Shown: in pieces, positions 1 through 6,241 of the stretch | Numbering within the stretch: position 1 is the stretch's first letter | Layout of the letters: the number at the start of each line of letters is the position of its first letter | Assembly: GCA_013003145.1 (NCBI GenBank) | Contig: JABDLH010000013.1 | Span: forward strand, 1 to 26,438 | Length of the DNA stretch: 26,438 nt | Direction of reading: 5' to 3' | Source: Flavobacteriaceae bacterium | GTDB taxonomy: Bacteria; Bacteroidota; Bacteroidia; Flavobacteriales; Flavobacteriaceae | Notes under the pieces: model-generated | Database searches by the model: none | What the model was told of the DNA's origin: nothing | The model's input: only the letters and a program-made list of their open reading frames with translations | Position numbers and translations under genes: made by a program

Positions 1-508
1 TATTTTCAGAATCGTAGCAATGCGCAAAGAGGTAAGCTTCATTCTTAAAATGATTGATCGCGATTATATTCTGGTATACCGCGTAATAGATATCCGGGAT
101 GTCGAGGTTACCTTCTTTTTTTTGGATAGAGACATCTTCAAAATAGCGGACCGCGTCATAGGCCATATAGCCAAAAAGCCCATTGTTGATGAACTTAAAA
201 CCGTTGTTCTGGGCTTTGAACTGCTGACTGAATTCATGGATGATGGAGGGGATATCATCCCCTGCAGTAATGGCCTTTTCTTTACTGCTGCCGTCGGGGA
301 ATTTCCACTTAATTTTCTCGTCCTGTATCCCAATCGATGCTATGGGGTTACAACAGACATAAGAGAACGTATTGTCATTTGCCCTGTAGTCACTGCTTTC
401 TAACAGTAAACTATGGGGAAAGCGGTCCCTGATCTTCAGGTATACGCTGACCGGGGTAATGGTATCGGCCAGTATCTTTTTATGATGTGTTGTTAATTGA
501 TATGCCAT
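1..508 (-). CDS. trpE: Anthranilate synthase component I, N-terminal part (runs off the window edge)
   Basis: The reverse strand from the ATG at 508 stays open to the left edge and gives 169 residues; the rest of the gene lies outside. Anthranilate synthase I turns chorismate plus ammonia (from TrpG) into anthranilate, the first committed step of tryptophan synthesis in the cytoplasm. The start MAYQLTTHHKKILADTITPV and the region around residues 35-49 are typical of the TrpE N-terminal domain. Residues 35-38 read LLES, followed by ten residues and Ser49, matching the LLES-X10-S element that binds feedback tryptophan in characterised TrpE proteins, so the enzyme is probably inhibited by tryptophan. 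The catalytic chorismate-binding domain is not visible. Upstream are a Trp-codon leader peptide and a terminator hairpin, so expression should be attenuated when tryptophan is plentiful. PabB/TrpE ambiguity is low given this context. Confidence 0.93.
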   Translation of the reverse strand, partial: MAYQLTTHHKKILADTITPVSVYLKIRDRFPHSLLLESSDYRANDNTFSYVCCNPIASIGIQDEKIKWKFPDGSSKEKAITAGDDIPSIIHEFSQQFKAQNNGFKFINNGLFGYMAYDAVRYFEDVSIQKKEGNLDIPDIYYAVYQNIIAINHFKNEAYLFAHCYDSEN

Positions 509-567
509 GTTCTGGTCTATTCAGTTTAATTCAGCTGTTAGGTCTTGCCACAAAGGGGTATAAAAGC

Positions 568-599
568 AAAAAGGCTTGTCGTGATTGACAAGCCTTTTT
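568..599 (-). terminator. trp attenuator terminator hairpin
   Basis: On the minus strand GGCTTGTC (594-587) and GACAAGCC (580-573) form a perfect 8-bp stem with a 6-nt loop, extended by A5/T5 flanks, and end in a U run before trpE. It lies between the Trp-rich leader peptide and trpE, so it should be the 3:4 attenuator stem. A competing antiterminator can be drawn by pairing AAGC and CACC around 626-616 with the left arm of this stem, but it is weaker and was judged only by eye. Confidence 0.87.
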
Positions 600-627
600 G
601 TACAGTACAGATACAAGGGTGCTTAGC

Positions 628-684
628 TCACGACTTCAGACGTAAGTTTTTCCACCACCATGTATGTACTGTAGATATTTTCAT
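628..684 (-). CDS. trpL: trp leader peptide with three tandem Trp codons
   Basis: An 18-residue open frame reads MKISTVHTWWWKNLRLKS and ends in TGA. The three consecutive TGG codons lie at 660-652. Its stop is 28 nt before the attenuator hairpin at 599-568, and the trpE start is a further 59 nt on. This is the standard layout of ribosome-mediated attenuation: stalling at Trp codons frees the RNA for an antiterminator fold, and completion of the peptide allows the terminator to form. An in-frame ATG at 720 would give 30 residues, but it lies upstream of the best -7 promoter match, so the start at 684 is preferred. No Shine-Dalgarno is visible, as usual in this phylum. The function is inferred from layout and codon content. 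Confidence 0.85.
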   Translation of the reverse strand: MKISTVHTWWWKNLRLKS

Positions 685-689
685 AGCCT

Positions 690-697
690 CAAATATA
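690..697 (-). promoter_or_regulatory. -7 promoter element for the trp leader
   Basis: TATATTTG matches the Bacteroidota -7 consensus TAnnTTTG exactly. It would place transcription start near 686, only about two bases before the leader-peptide ATG at 684. No good -33 TTG is found at the usual 19-base spacing. Confidence 0.5.
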
Positions 698-728
698 GAA
701 AGGAATTTTATAAATACCATAGGCACTG

Positions 729-763
729 AAAAAAAAATCCGGACCCTTTTAGCGGATCCGGAT
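729..763 (-). terminator. Rho-independent terminator of the marR-yceI unit
   Basis: On the minus strand ATCCGGATCC (763-754) pairs with GGTCCGGAT (745-737) with one bulge. Nine U residues follow (737-729). It lies 20-50 nt after the YceI stop codon and separates that unit from the trp leader. Confidence 0.85.
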
Positions 764-781
764 CGTTTATATGGCTGATGA

Positions 782-1360
782 TTAGAACTGCAGGTCTACG
801 ACCAGGTCAAATTCATCATAGATGGTCTTATCTCCAAGATTGTCAAAGAAACTTCCGGAACCGTATCGAACATTGTACTCCGCGCGGTCTACCTTTAAAG
901 TGGCAGTTGCCTTGTTCCCGTATACAGACATATCAAAAGTTATCGGTTTGGTGATGCCTTTGATAGTCAGGTCCCCGGTTACTTCGTACGAATTCTTCCC
1001 GGTAGCCTCAACTTCCGTGATGACCAGGTTAGCTTTTGGGAATTCAGAAACCGAGAAAAAATCTTCAGACTTCAGGTGTCCTTCTAATTTCCCTTTAGAC
1101 TCTCCTTCCAGGTCAGTCGCTACGAGGGTCGTCATATTTACGGTGAATTCACCTCCAGTAAGCTGATCATTGTCAAAAACAAGTGCGCCGTTCTCCAATT
1201 CAACTTCGCCGTAATGTGAGCCGGTTACCTTATAAGCTTTCCAGGTTACCGTGCTTTTCTCGGTATTCACTTCTTTCTTTACTTCTTCCACCGGATTAGT
1301 GGTATTGGCAGTAGCTCCGGTTACGATGGCTAAGGCCAGGATCAATGCATTCTTTTTCAT
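782..1360 (-). CDS. YceI family periplasmic lipid-binding protein
   Basis: A protein of 192 residues. Residues 1-18 form a typical signal peptide (MKKNALILALAIVTGATA), so it is probably periplasmic. From about residue 35 the sequence follows the YceI pattern: STVTWKAYKVTGSHYGEVEL, then LKSEDFFSVSEFPKA and GDLTIKGITKPITFDMSVYG, ending in a beta-rich KTIYDEFDLVVDLQF. YceI proteins are lipocalin-like beta barrels that bind isoprenoid or amphiphilic ligands; which ligand applies here cannot be read from sequence. The gene starts 18 nt after the MarR-family stop and ends at a strong terminator, so the two are very probably one transcript and share control by MarR. Family identity is secure, physiological role is not. 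Confidence 0.92.
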   Translation of the reverse strand: MKKNALILALAIVTGATANTTNPVEEVKKEVNTEKSTVTWKAYKVTGSHYGEVELENGALVFDNDQLTGGEFTVNMTTLVATDLEGESKGKLEGHLKSEDFFSVSEFPKANLVITEVEATGKNSYEVTGDLTIKGITKPITFDMSVYGNKATATLKVDRAEYNVRYGSGSFFDNLGDKTIYDEFDLVVDLQF

Positions 1361-1378
1361 TCTGTTTGTTTTAAGGGA

Positions 1379-1825
1379 TTAAAATTTATCTAAAAGGGTA
1401 TTCAATTGTATTAAATCTTCTTTGGAGAAACCAGATAAGAGTTCATCTTCGGTATGCGAGACGATTTCATCCAATTTCAATAATAGTGCTTTGCCTTCGT
1501 CCGTAATGGTAATCTCTATTTTTCGACGGTTACTTGGGCATACCATGCGGTTAACCAGTCCTTTGCCCAGTAACTTATCCACCAACCTGGTGGTATTACT
1601 TTGTTTAGAGATCATCCTTTCATTCAGGGTCTGAAGGTTAGCCGCTTTTCCGTTCTGACCCCTAAGGATCCTAAGGACATTAAATTGTTGTTGTGAAATG
1701 TCGTATTCTTTAAGGGCAGCCGCGTACTGTTCGTTCACCTTGTTACTCACCAGGATAAGGTGGATCAGGGAACGACTTTCCAGTGGCATGGGCTTTTCCG
1801 TTTTAAGAATCATCTCAACATTCAT
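1379..1825 (-). CDS. MarR family transcriptional regulator
   Basis: A protein of 148 residues, the usual MarR length. The winged-helix core runs from about residue 30 to 125: SQQQFNVLRILRG, then QTLNERMISKQSNTTRLVDKLLGKGLV as the recognition helix and linker, and the wing around RRKIEITITDEGKALL. MarR proteins act as dimers that usually repress their own operon until a small ligand or oxidant is present. Immediately upstream a perfect palindrome overlaps the promoter, supporting autoregulation. The YceI gene lies 18 nt downstream in the same direction and is the likely co-regulated target. The effector is unknown. The second in-frame ATG (1813) would remove only four residues. Confidence 0.93.
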   Translation of the reverse strand: MNVEMILKTEKPMPLESRSLIHLILVSNKVNEQYAAALKEYDISQQQFNVLRILRGQNGKAANLQTLNERMISKQSNTTRLVDKLLGKGLVNRMVCPSNRRKIEITITDEGKALLLKLDEIVSHTEDELLSGFSKEDLIQLNTLLDKF

Positions 1826-1838
1826 GTCTCTACAACAA

Positions 1839-1850
1839 TTGTATATACAA
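1839..1850. promoter_or_regulatory. Candidate MarR operator palindrome
   Basis: TTGTATATACAA is a perfect 12-bp palindrome overlapping the last three bases of the -7 element and spanning the predicted transcription start of the MarR gene. Size, symmetry and position fit a MarR-dimer operator that would block RNA polymerase. Binding is inferred, not shown. Confidence 0.6.
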
Positions 1851-1877
1851 ATGTATACTTAATTTGAAGGCAATCAA
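1848..1877 (-). promoter_or_regulatory. Promoter of the marR-yceI operon
   Basis: On the minus strand TTG (1877-1875) is followed by 19 bases and then TACATTTG (1855-1848). This is a complete match to the Bacteroidota -33/-7 promoter with ideal spacing. The predicted start site is near 1844, giving a leader of about 19 nt before the MarR ATG at 1825. Confidence 0.75.
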
Positions 1878-1954
1878 GTTTTGCTGCGATAAATTTTTGT
1901 TAAATTATAGCAGCGGAAAAGGTCAATATTTAATTTTAATATGAAAAGACATAA

Positions 1955-2590
1955 ATGAAGTTCGTATTTCCTTATTTGATCCTCCTGATGGTATTGACAG
2001 CTTGTCAACCGGACAAGAAAAAGAATACCATGAGTTTTATGGATGAAAGTACCCCTAAGAATATAGTCGAAGGGCCGGATTTTAGCGTACCGGTATACGA
2101 TTTTGATGAGTTCGAGACACTCTTGGAGCAAGATGATGAATATACATACATCATCAATTTCTGGGCTACCTGGTGTGCTCCCTGCGTAGCCGAGTTGCCA
2201 TTTTTTGAAAAGTTGGGGGCTGCCTATCCCGACGAAAAGATCAGGGTAGTCCTGGTTAATCTGGACATGGCCAAGATGTGGGATAGTCACCTTGTCCCCT
2301 TTTTGGAGAACAGGGATTTAAAGTCATATGTCCTGGTATTAGATGACCCCAGTCAGAATTCCTGGATCCCGAAAGTGGATAAAGACTGGTCCGGTGCCAT
2401 ACCTGCCACTTTGATCTATAACAAGAGGCAGCGCAAATTTTACGAGAAACCTTTCAGTTTTGAAGAACTGCAGACAGAGCTAAATTCTTTTTTAAATCAT
2501 AGAACCCATGAGACTTCCGATCACTCTTCTGACACTAGGCGCGGCACTCCTGGCTTTAGCGTTCAGCCCGGGACTTCCGGGAACAGCTAA
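1955..2590 (+). CDS. TlpA/ResA-like thioredoxin-fold lipoprotein (C-terminus probably altered by a frameshift)
   Basis: A protein of 211 residues as read. Residues 1-17 are a lipoprotein signal with lipobox LTAC (Cys17). The redox site WCAPC is at 73-77 and the thioredoxin cis-proline at 150 (GAIPAT), as in TlpA/ResA disulfide reductases that keep envelope cysteines reduced, for example in cytochrome c maturation. The thioredoxin fold ends near residue 180. The last ~30 residues (NHRTHETSDHSSDTRRGTPG and on) are low-complexity and come from reading the next gene's signal-peptide codons in another frame, an 83-bp overlap. Adding one T to the T6 run at 2488-2493 would end the protein as NSFFKS with TAG at 2500-2502, five bases before the next ATG. 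A one-base deletion or a sequencing slip is therefore likely. Confidence 0.88.
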   Translation: MKFVFPYLILLMVLTACQPDKKKNTMSFMDESTPKNIVEGPDFSVPVYDFDEFETLLEQDDEYTYIINFWATWCAPCVAELPFFEKLGAAYPDEKIRVVLVNLDMAKMWDSHLVPFLENRDLKSYVLVLDDPSQNSWIPKVDKDWSGAIPATLIYNKRQRKFYEKPFSFEELQTELNSFLNHRTHETSDHSSDTRRGTPGFSVQPGTSGNS

Positions 2591-3125
2591 GGGCTACAGC
2601 ATTGGAGATGTTGCCACAGATTTTGAATTAAAAAATATTGACGGGAATACCGTTTCCCTGGCAGATTATAAGGATGCCAAAGGCTTCCTGGTAATTTTCA
2701 CCTGCAACACTTGCCCTTATTCAGTGGCTTACGAGGACCGCATCATCGCCCTGGATCAAAAATACAAGACCTTGGGGGTCCCGGTAATTGCCATCAATCC
2801 TAACAACCCCAAAGTGCAGGCGGGAGACAGTTTCGAGAAAATGAAACAACGTGCAAAAGAAAAGAACTTCACCTTTCCTTACCTCCTGGATGAAGGGCAG
2901 AAGATTTTCCCGCAATACGGGGCCCAGAGAACTCCGCATGTATTCTTGCTGGAAAACCAGTCCAAGGGCTATGTGGTCAGGTATATTGGTGCCATTGATG
3001 ATAATTATGCGGATGCCGATAAGGTTACCGAGCCCTTCGTGGAGAATGCAGTAGACGCCATGCTTAACGGCCAGGAGATTGCTGTGACCAATACCAGGGC
3101 TATCGGTTGTACCATCAAGACCTGA
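2508..3125 (+). CDS. Exported thioredoxin-fold (AhpC/TSA-type redoxin) protein
   Basis: A protein of 205 residues. Residues 1-27 form a signal peptide (positive MR, hydrophobic ITLLTLGAALLALAF). The redoxin domain follows: SIGDVATDFELKNIDG, the active-site segment FTCNTCPYS with Cys66 and Cys69, and the cis-proline region QRTPHVFLLE (Pro143). The CxxC with Asn-Thr between the cysteines is typical of a widespread group of peroxiredoxin-like/TlpA-like proteins; the exact substrate is unknown. It overlaps the upstream thioredoxin-like gene by 83 bp. Its signal peptide is well formed across the overlap, showing that this is the frame under selection there. The two genes form a small envelope redox operon. 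Confidence 0.9.
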   Translation: MRLPITLLTLGAALLALAFSPGLPGTAKGYSIGDVATDFELKNIDGNTVSLADYKDAKGFLVIFTCNTCPYSVAYEDRIIALDQKYKTLGVPVIAINPNNPKVQAGDSFEKMKQRAKEKNFTFPYLLDEGQKIFPQYGAQRTPHVFLLENQSKGYVVRYIGAIDDNYADADKVTEPFVENAVDAMLNGQEIAVTNTRAIGCTIKT

Positions 3126-3171
3126 ATGCTGAAATTTCCTTTTCAGATAGTGTTTTCTCATACCGGATTTT

Positions 3172-3179
3172 TACTTTTG
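3172..3179 (+). promoter_or_regulatory. -7 promoter element before the rhodanese gene
   Basis: TACTTTTG matches TAnnTTTG exactly and lies 18 bases before the ATG at 3198. A convincing -33 TTG at 19-base spacing is not present. Confidence 0.45.
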
Positions 3180-3197
3180 TGAATCAAAATCAGAGAT

Positions 3198-3509
3198 ATG
3201 GCCGATTTAACACAAGACGAATGGGCGTCAAAACTGCAAGATGATGACAACGCGGTTATCCTTGACGTTCGCACCGATGAAGAAGTAGAAGAGGGGATAA
3301 TTCCCAATGCTATCAATATCGATATTTATAAAGGGCAGGATTTCATCAACGAAATTGATAAGCTCGATAAATCTAAAAACTATTATGTGTATTGTCGTTC
3401 CGGGAACCGTAGCGGGCAGGCCTGTGCCCTTATGAACAATATGGGATTCCAGACGGCGTACAACCTCTTAGGCGGTTTTAGCGAATGGGAAGGAGAGGTT
3501 GCTGAGTAA
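3198..3509 (+). CDS. Single-domain rhodanese-like protein
   Basis: A protein of 103 residues, the length of one rhodanese domain, with no signal peptide, so probably cytoplasmic. Asp23 lies in the ILDVRTDEE motif (20-28), and the active loop CRSGNRS spans 66-72 with the persulfide-forming Cys66. The C-terminal LGGFSEWEGE is also typical. Such proteins carry or transfer sulfane sulfur (GlpE/PspE type). The acceptor is unknown. It has its own -7 promoter match and follows two thioredoxin-fold genes, suggesting a thiol or sulfur theme, but this is inference from context only. It is followed by a hairpin. Confidence 0.92.
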   Translation: MADLTQDEWASKLQDDDNAVILDVRTDEEVEEGIIPNAINIDIYKGQDFINEIDKLDKSKNYYVYCRSGNRSGQACALMNNMGFQTAYNLLGGFSEWEGEVAE

Positions 3510-3545
3510 GCAGACCCTATTTTATCCCGTATAAAAAAGCAGACT

Positions 3546-3577
3546 TAAAATTCATGCCGGAGCCGGCATGAATTTTA
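3546..3577. terminator. Perfect 15-bp inverted repeat after the rhodanese gene
   Basis: TAAAATTCATGCCGG (3546-3560) and CCGGCATGAATTTTA (3563-3577) are perfect complements separated by AG. It begins 37 bases after the rhodanese stop and lies 49 bases before the DUF2851 start. The flanking T run is short, so it is a likely but not classical terminator, and it could work in both directions. Confidence 0.65.
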
Positions 3578-3625
3578 TTAGGTACACTGCATTCTTTTTG
3601 CATACTCAGACTTTATTATTCGGGT

Positions 3626-4903
3626 ATGCGAGAGGATTTATTGCATTTTGTCTGGCAACACCTGAAAATTCCGCTCAGGCTGAAGACTACTGAGGGCGTG
3701 ACCCTGCAGATTCTTCACCCCGGGGAACCTAATGATGCTTCCGGCCCCGATTTTTTTAATGCCCGGTTATTGATAGATAATATTCACTGGGCTGGAAATG
3801 TGGAAATGCACCTGCGATCGTCAGATTGGTATGCACACGGGCACCAGGATGATCCAAAGTATACCAAGGTGATCCTTCATGTGGTCTATGAGGACGACAT
3901 GCCCGTAACCAGGGGAGATGGGCAGCTTTTGCCCACCCTGGAGCTACGCTCTTATATCGCCCCAGGGATCATTAACAGCTATCGGTCCCTGCTGTCTTAC
4001 CATGGAAAGGACTTTATCAATTGTGAAAAGCTGCTCCCGGGCATACCCCCGGTCTTGCTTAGCTCCTGGATGGAGGAATTATACCGGAGAAGGCTGACTG
4101 CGCAATCTGATTTGCTTAATCGCCAATATCAATTGCATAATAAGGACTGGGAGCAATTGTTGTTTATTTCGTTGATGAGGGTTTTCGGATCGCAGAAAAA
4201 CGGAGCTTTTTTTTCGGAAGCTGCGGGTCGGCTCAATTTTTCGGTCATTAGGAAATTATCTGCTTCTGTCCAGGCACTGGAGGCTTTGTTCTTCGGTATG
4301 GTCGGAATGCTGAGAAGGAAACAGGGAACGGATCCCTATTATTTTCAACTGCAAAGAGAATTTGCTTTCCTGAAACGCAAGTATGGTATGCTGCCACCTG
4401 CCGGGAGAAGCCCGGAGTTTTTTGGGCAGCGACCTTCTAATTTTCCAACGATAAGGCTTGCACAACTTGCTATGCTGTACCATACAAGCCCTAAGCTGTT
4501 CAGTGAGACCATAGGCATCGCTACTAAAGAGGAGGCCTACACCTTGTTTTCGGTTGCGGCCTCTCCATACTGGAACACCCACTACCTCTTTGGAAAGTCT
4601 TCCCGGAATTGGCCTAAAAGAGTGAACAAGAGCTTTATAGACTTGATTCTACTGAATGCTGTAATCCCTTTAAAAGTAGCATTTGCAAGCCAGAGGGGGA
4701 AGGATATTAGGTCAGAAATGCTGGCTTTCGCCAGCGAGATCAAAGCCGAGAAGAATGGACCGATCAATAAATTCAAGACCCTGGGAGTACATCCGGGGCA
4801 TGCACAACAAAGCCAGGCCTTGTTAGAACTGTACAGTAAGTATTGTAGAAAGCACCAATGCCTTAGATGTGCAGTAGGGAGGCAATTATTGAATCAAATA
4901 TAG
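3626..4903 (+). CDS. DUF2851 family protein
   Basis: A protein of 425 residues, full length for this Bacteroidota family of unknown function. Recognisable parts are the opening MREDLLHFVWQ, the segment LHPGEPNDASGPDFFNARLL (about residues 30-50), WAGNVEMHLRSSDWYAHGHQ and VILHVVYEDDMPV, and a PTLEL motif. The N-terminal part has a nuclease-like arrangement of conserved acidic, His and Asn residues (GPDFFNA, NVEMH, SSDWY, HGH), but no activity is established. The C-terminus has a cysteine cluster at 407, 412 and 415 (YCRKHQCLRC) that could bind metal. No signal peptide or membrane segment is seen. The PspC-like gene starts 13 bases after its stop, so they are probably co-transcribed. Family assignment is by recognition of the conserved segments. 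Confidence 0.87.
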   Translation: MREDLLHFVWQHLKIPLRLKTTEGVTLQILHPGEPNDASGPDFFNARLLIDNIHWAGNVEMHLRSSDWYAHGHQDDPKYTKVILHVVYEDDMPVTRGDGQLLPTLELRSYIAPGIINSYRSLLSYHGKDFINCEKLLPGIPPVLLSSWMEELYRRRLTAQSDLLNRQYQLHNKDWEQLLFISLMRVFGSQKNGAFFSEAAGRLNFSVIRKLSASVQALEALFFGMVGMLRRKQGTDPYYFQLQREFAFLKRKYGMLPPAGRSPEFFGQRPSNFPTIRLAQLAMLYHTSPKLFSETIGIATKEEAYTLFSVAASPYWNTHYLFGKSSRNWPKRVNKSFIDLILLNAVIPLKVAFASQRGKDIRSEMLAFASEIKAEKNGPINKFKTLGVHPGHAQQSQALLELYSKYCRKHQCLRCAVGRQLLNQI

Positions 4904-4915
4904 TATTTTTGATCC

Positions 4916-5143
4916 ATGAACGTATTCTACCAACTGTTGTACTTCTTCCAGAAACGCGGCTACGCGGTCTGTGGTCGGATTGCAGAACGACTGGGAATCC
5001 GGGCGAGGGTGGTACGCACTTCGTTTATCTATCTTACCTTCGTTACACTGGGGTTCGGATTTGCATTATATCTTTTCCTGGCGTTTTGGTTAAGAATTAA
5101 GGACCTGCTGTATACGAAACGAACTTCTGTTTTTGACCTTTAA
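4916..5143 (+). CDS. PspC-domain small membrane protein
   Basis: A protein of 75 residues. After an amphipathic N-terminus (VFYQLLYFFQKRGYAVCGRI) comes the PspC-like core AERLGIRARVVRTSFIYLTF and one strongly hydrophobic segment at about residues 36-60 (SFIYLTFVTLGFGFALYLFL). A basic tail ends in YTKRTSVFDL. PspC proteins sit in the inner membrane and in proteobacteria take part in the phage-shock response; in Bacteroidota this short version is of unproven role. It is wedged between DUF2851 (13 bases upstream) and the potassium-channel gene (2 bases downstream), so the three form an operon. A link to membrane stress or ion homeostasis is inference. Confidence 0.82.
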   Translation: MNVFYQLLYFFQKRGYAVCGRIAERLGIRARVVRTSFIYLTFVTLGFGFALYLFLAFWLRIKDLLYTKRTSVFDL

Positions 5144-5145
5144 CA

Positions 5146-6153
5146 ATGATCAGACTTTTCCGTTCCAAAATTCTCCTGTCCTTGTTCCTGGTCATTACAG
5201 TGCTGCTTATTGGGGTGCTGGGTTATAGGTATATCGCAGAGTTCACCTGGCTGGATGCCTTGTACATGACGATCATCACCGTCACGACCGTGGGATTCGC
5301 CGAGGTTCAGCCCTTGGATACCGATGCTAAGATCTTCACAATCCTCCTGATCGTAGCCAGTGTCTTTATTATCGCTTTTGCCTTATCGATTATTACAGAA
5401 TACCTTCTGAGTAGAAATTCCTTGCAAATTCTAAAGAAAAAGAAAGTGGAAAACATGATCAACAACCTGGACAAACACGTCATAGTTTGCGGTTACGGAC
5501 GCAACGGAATGCAGGCGGTCGAAAGACTCAGGGCCTACAAAAAACCTTTCGTGGTTATAGAAAAGGATCGGGAGGTGATCGAAAAATTCGAAGATGGACT
5601 TCTTTTTATTGAAGGAGATGCAAACGAGGACGAAACCCTAAAGGATGCAGGGGTACACCGGGCGCAGTACCTCATAACAGCATTACCTGATGATGCTGCT
5701 AACCTTTTCGTAGTGTTATCCGCACGCCAGCTTAATAAATCACTCTTTATTATCAGCAGGGCCTCGCACATTAACACACAGAAGAAACTTTTACTGGCCG
5801 GTGCCGATAAAGTGATCATGCCCGACAAAATAGGAGGGGATCATATGGCATCACTGGTAGTCATCCCGGACCTGATCACTTTTATGGACCAATTATCTAT
5901 AGAAGGTGAACACACCACCAACCTGGAGGAAGTTGCGATAGAGGATTTTGAAAGCGAGCTGAATTGCAGCTCACTTCGCGACCTGGATCTTCGTAGGAAA
6001 ACCGGATGCACCATCATAGGGTATATCACTCCTGATGGAGATTATATTATAAACCCCGAAGCAGACCTTCAGCTGCAGCCCAAAAGTAAAGTTATCGTCC
6101 TTGGAAAGCCGGAACAGATACGTAAACTGAACCAAATGTTCAATATCACTTAA
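5146..6153 (+). CDS. Two-TM potassium channel with RCK (TrkA-N/TrkA-C) domains
   Basis: A protein of 335 residues. TM1 is at about 8-30, the pore helix and filter at 35-53, and TM2 at 62-87, followed by a cytoplasmic RCK region. The filter reads TTVGFAE (47-53): the Thr-Val-Gly-Phe part is standard, but Ala52 stands where most K+ channels have a second glycine. The Rossmann part starts [11 protein letters not shown] (111-121) with the GxGxxG nucleotide loop and acidic Glu139 ending beta-2 (VVIEKD); GDA at 157-159 is also typical. The C-terminal TrkA-C domain covers about 250-335. It resembles MthK-type ligand-gated channels, probably controlled by nucleotide or cation binding. It starts 2 bases after the PspC-like stop. 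Confidence 0.9.
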   Translation: MIRLFRSKILLSLFLVITVLLIGVLGYRYIAEFTWLDALYMTIITVTTVGFAEVQPLDTDAKIFTILLIVASVFIIAFALSIITEYLLSRNSLQILKKKKVENMINNLDKHVIVCGYGRNGMQAVERLRAYKKPFVVIEKDREVIEKFEDGLLFIEGDANEDETLKDAGVHRAQYLITALPDDAANLFVVLSARQLNKSLFIISRASHINTQKKLLLAGADKVIMPDKIGGDHMASLVVIPDLITFMDQLSIEGEHTTNLEEVAIEDFESELNCSSLRDLDLRRKTGCTIIGYITPDGDYIINPEADLQLQPKSKVIVLGKPEQIRKLNQMFNIT

Positions 6154-6241
6154 GTTCTTTGGGAAATTATATTTTTTTGGAACCAATTATTTTAGGATAT
6201 TGTGCGCCATTATTGCGCTTATCCAACTAAATACGACATAC

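Noticed and set aside
20..403. Plus-strand open frame of 127 codons at the left edge
   Set aside because: It is antisense to trpE, whose translation on the minus strand matches a known enzyme; the plus-strand product resembles nothing.
545..778. Plus-strand open frame of 77 codons over the trp leader
   Set aside because: It runs antisense through the attenuator hairpin, leader peptide and YceI terminator and has no protein-like features.
6200..6241. Upstream ATG of the symporter gene
   Set aside because: It would put 14 residues in front of an otherwise good signal peptide; the ATG at 6242 is better.
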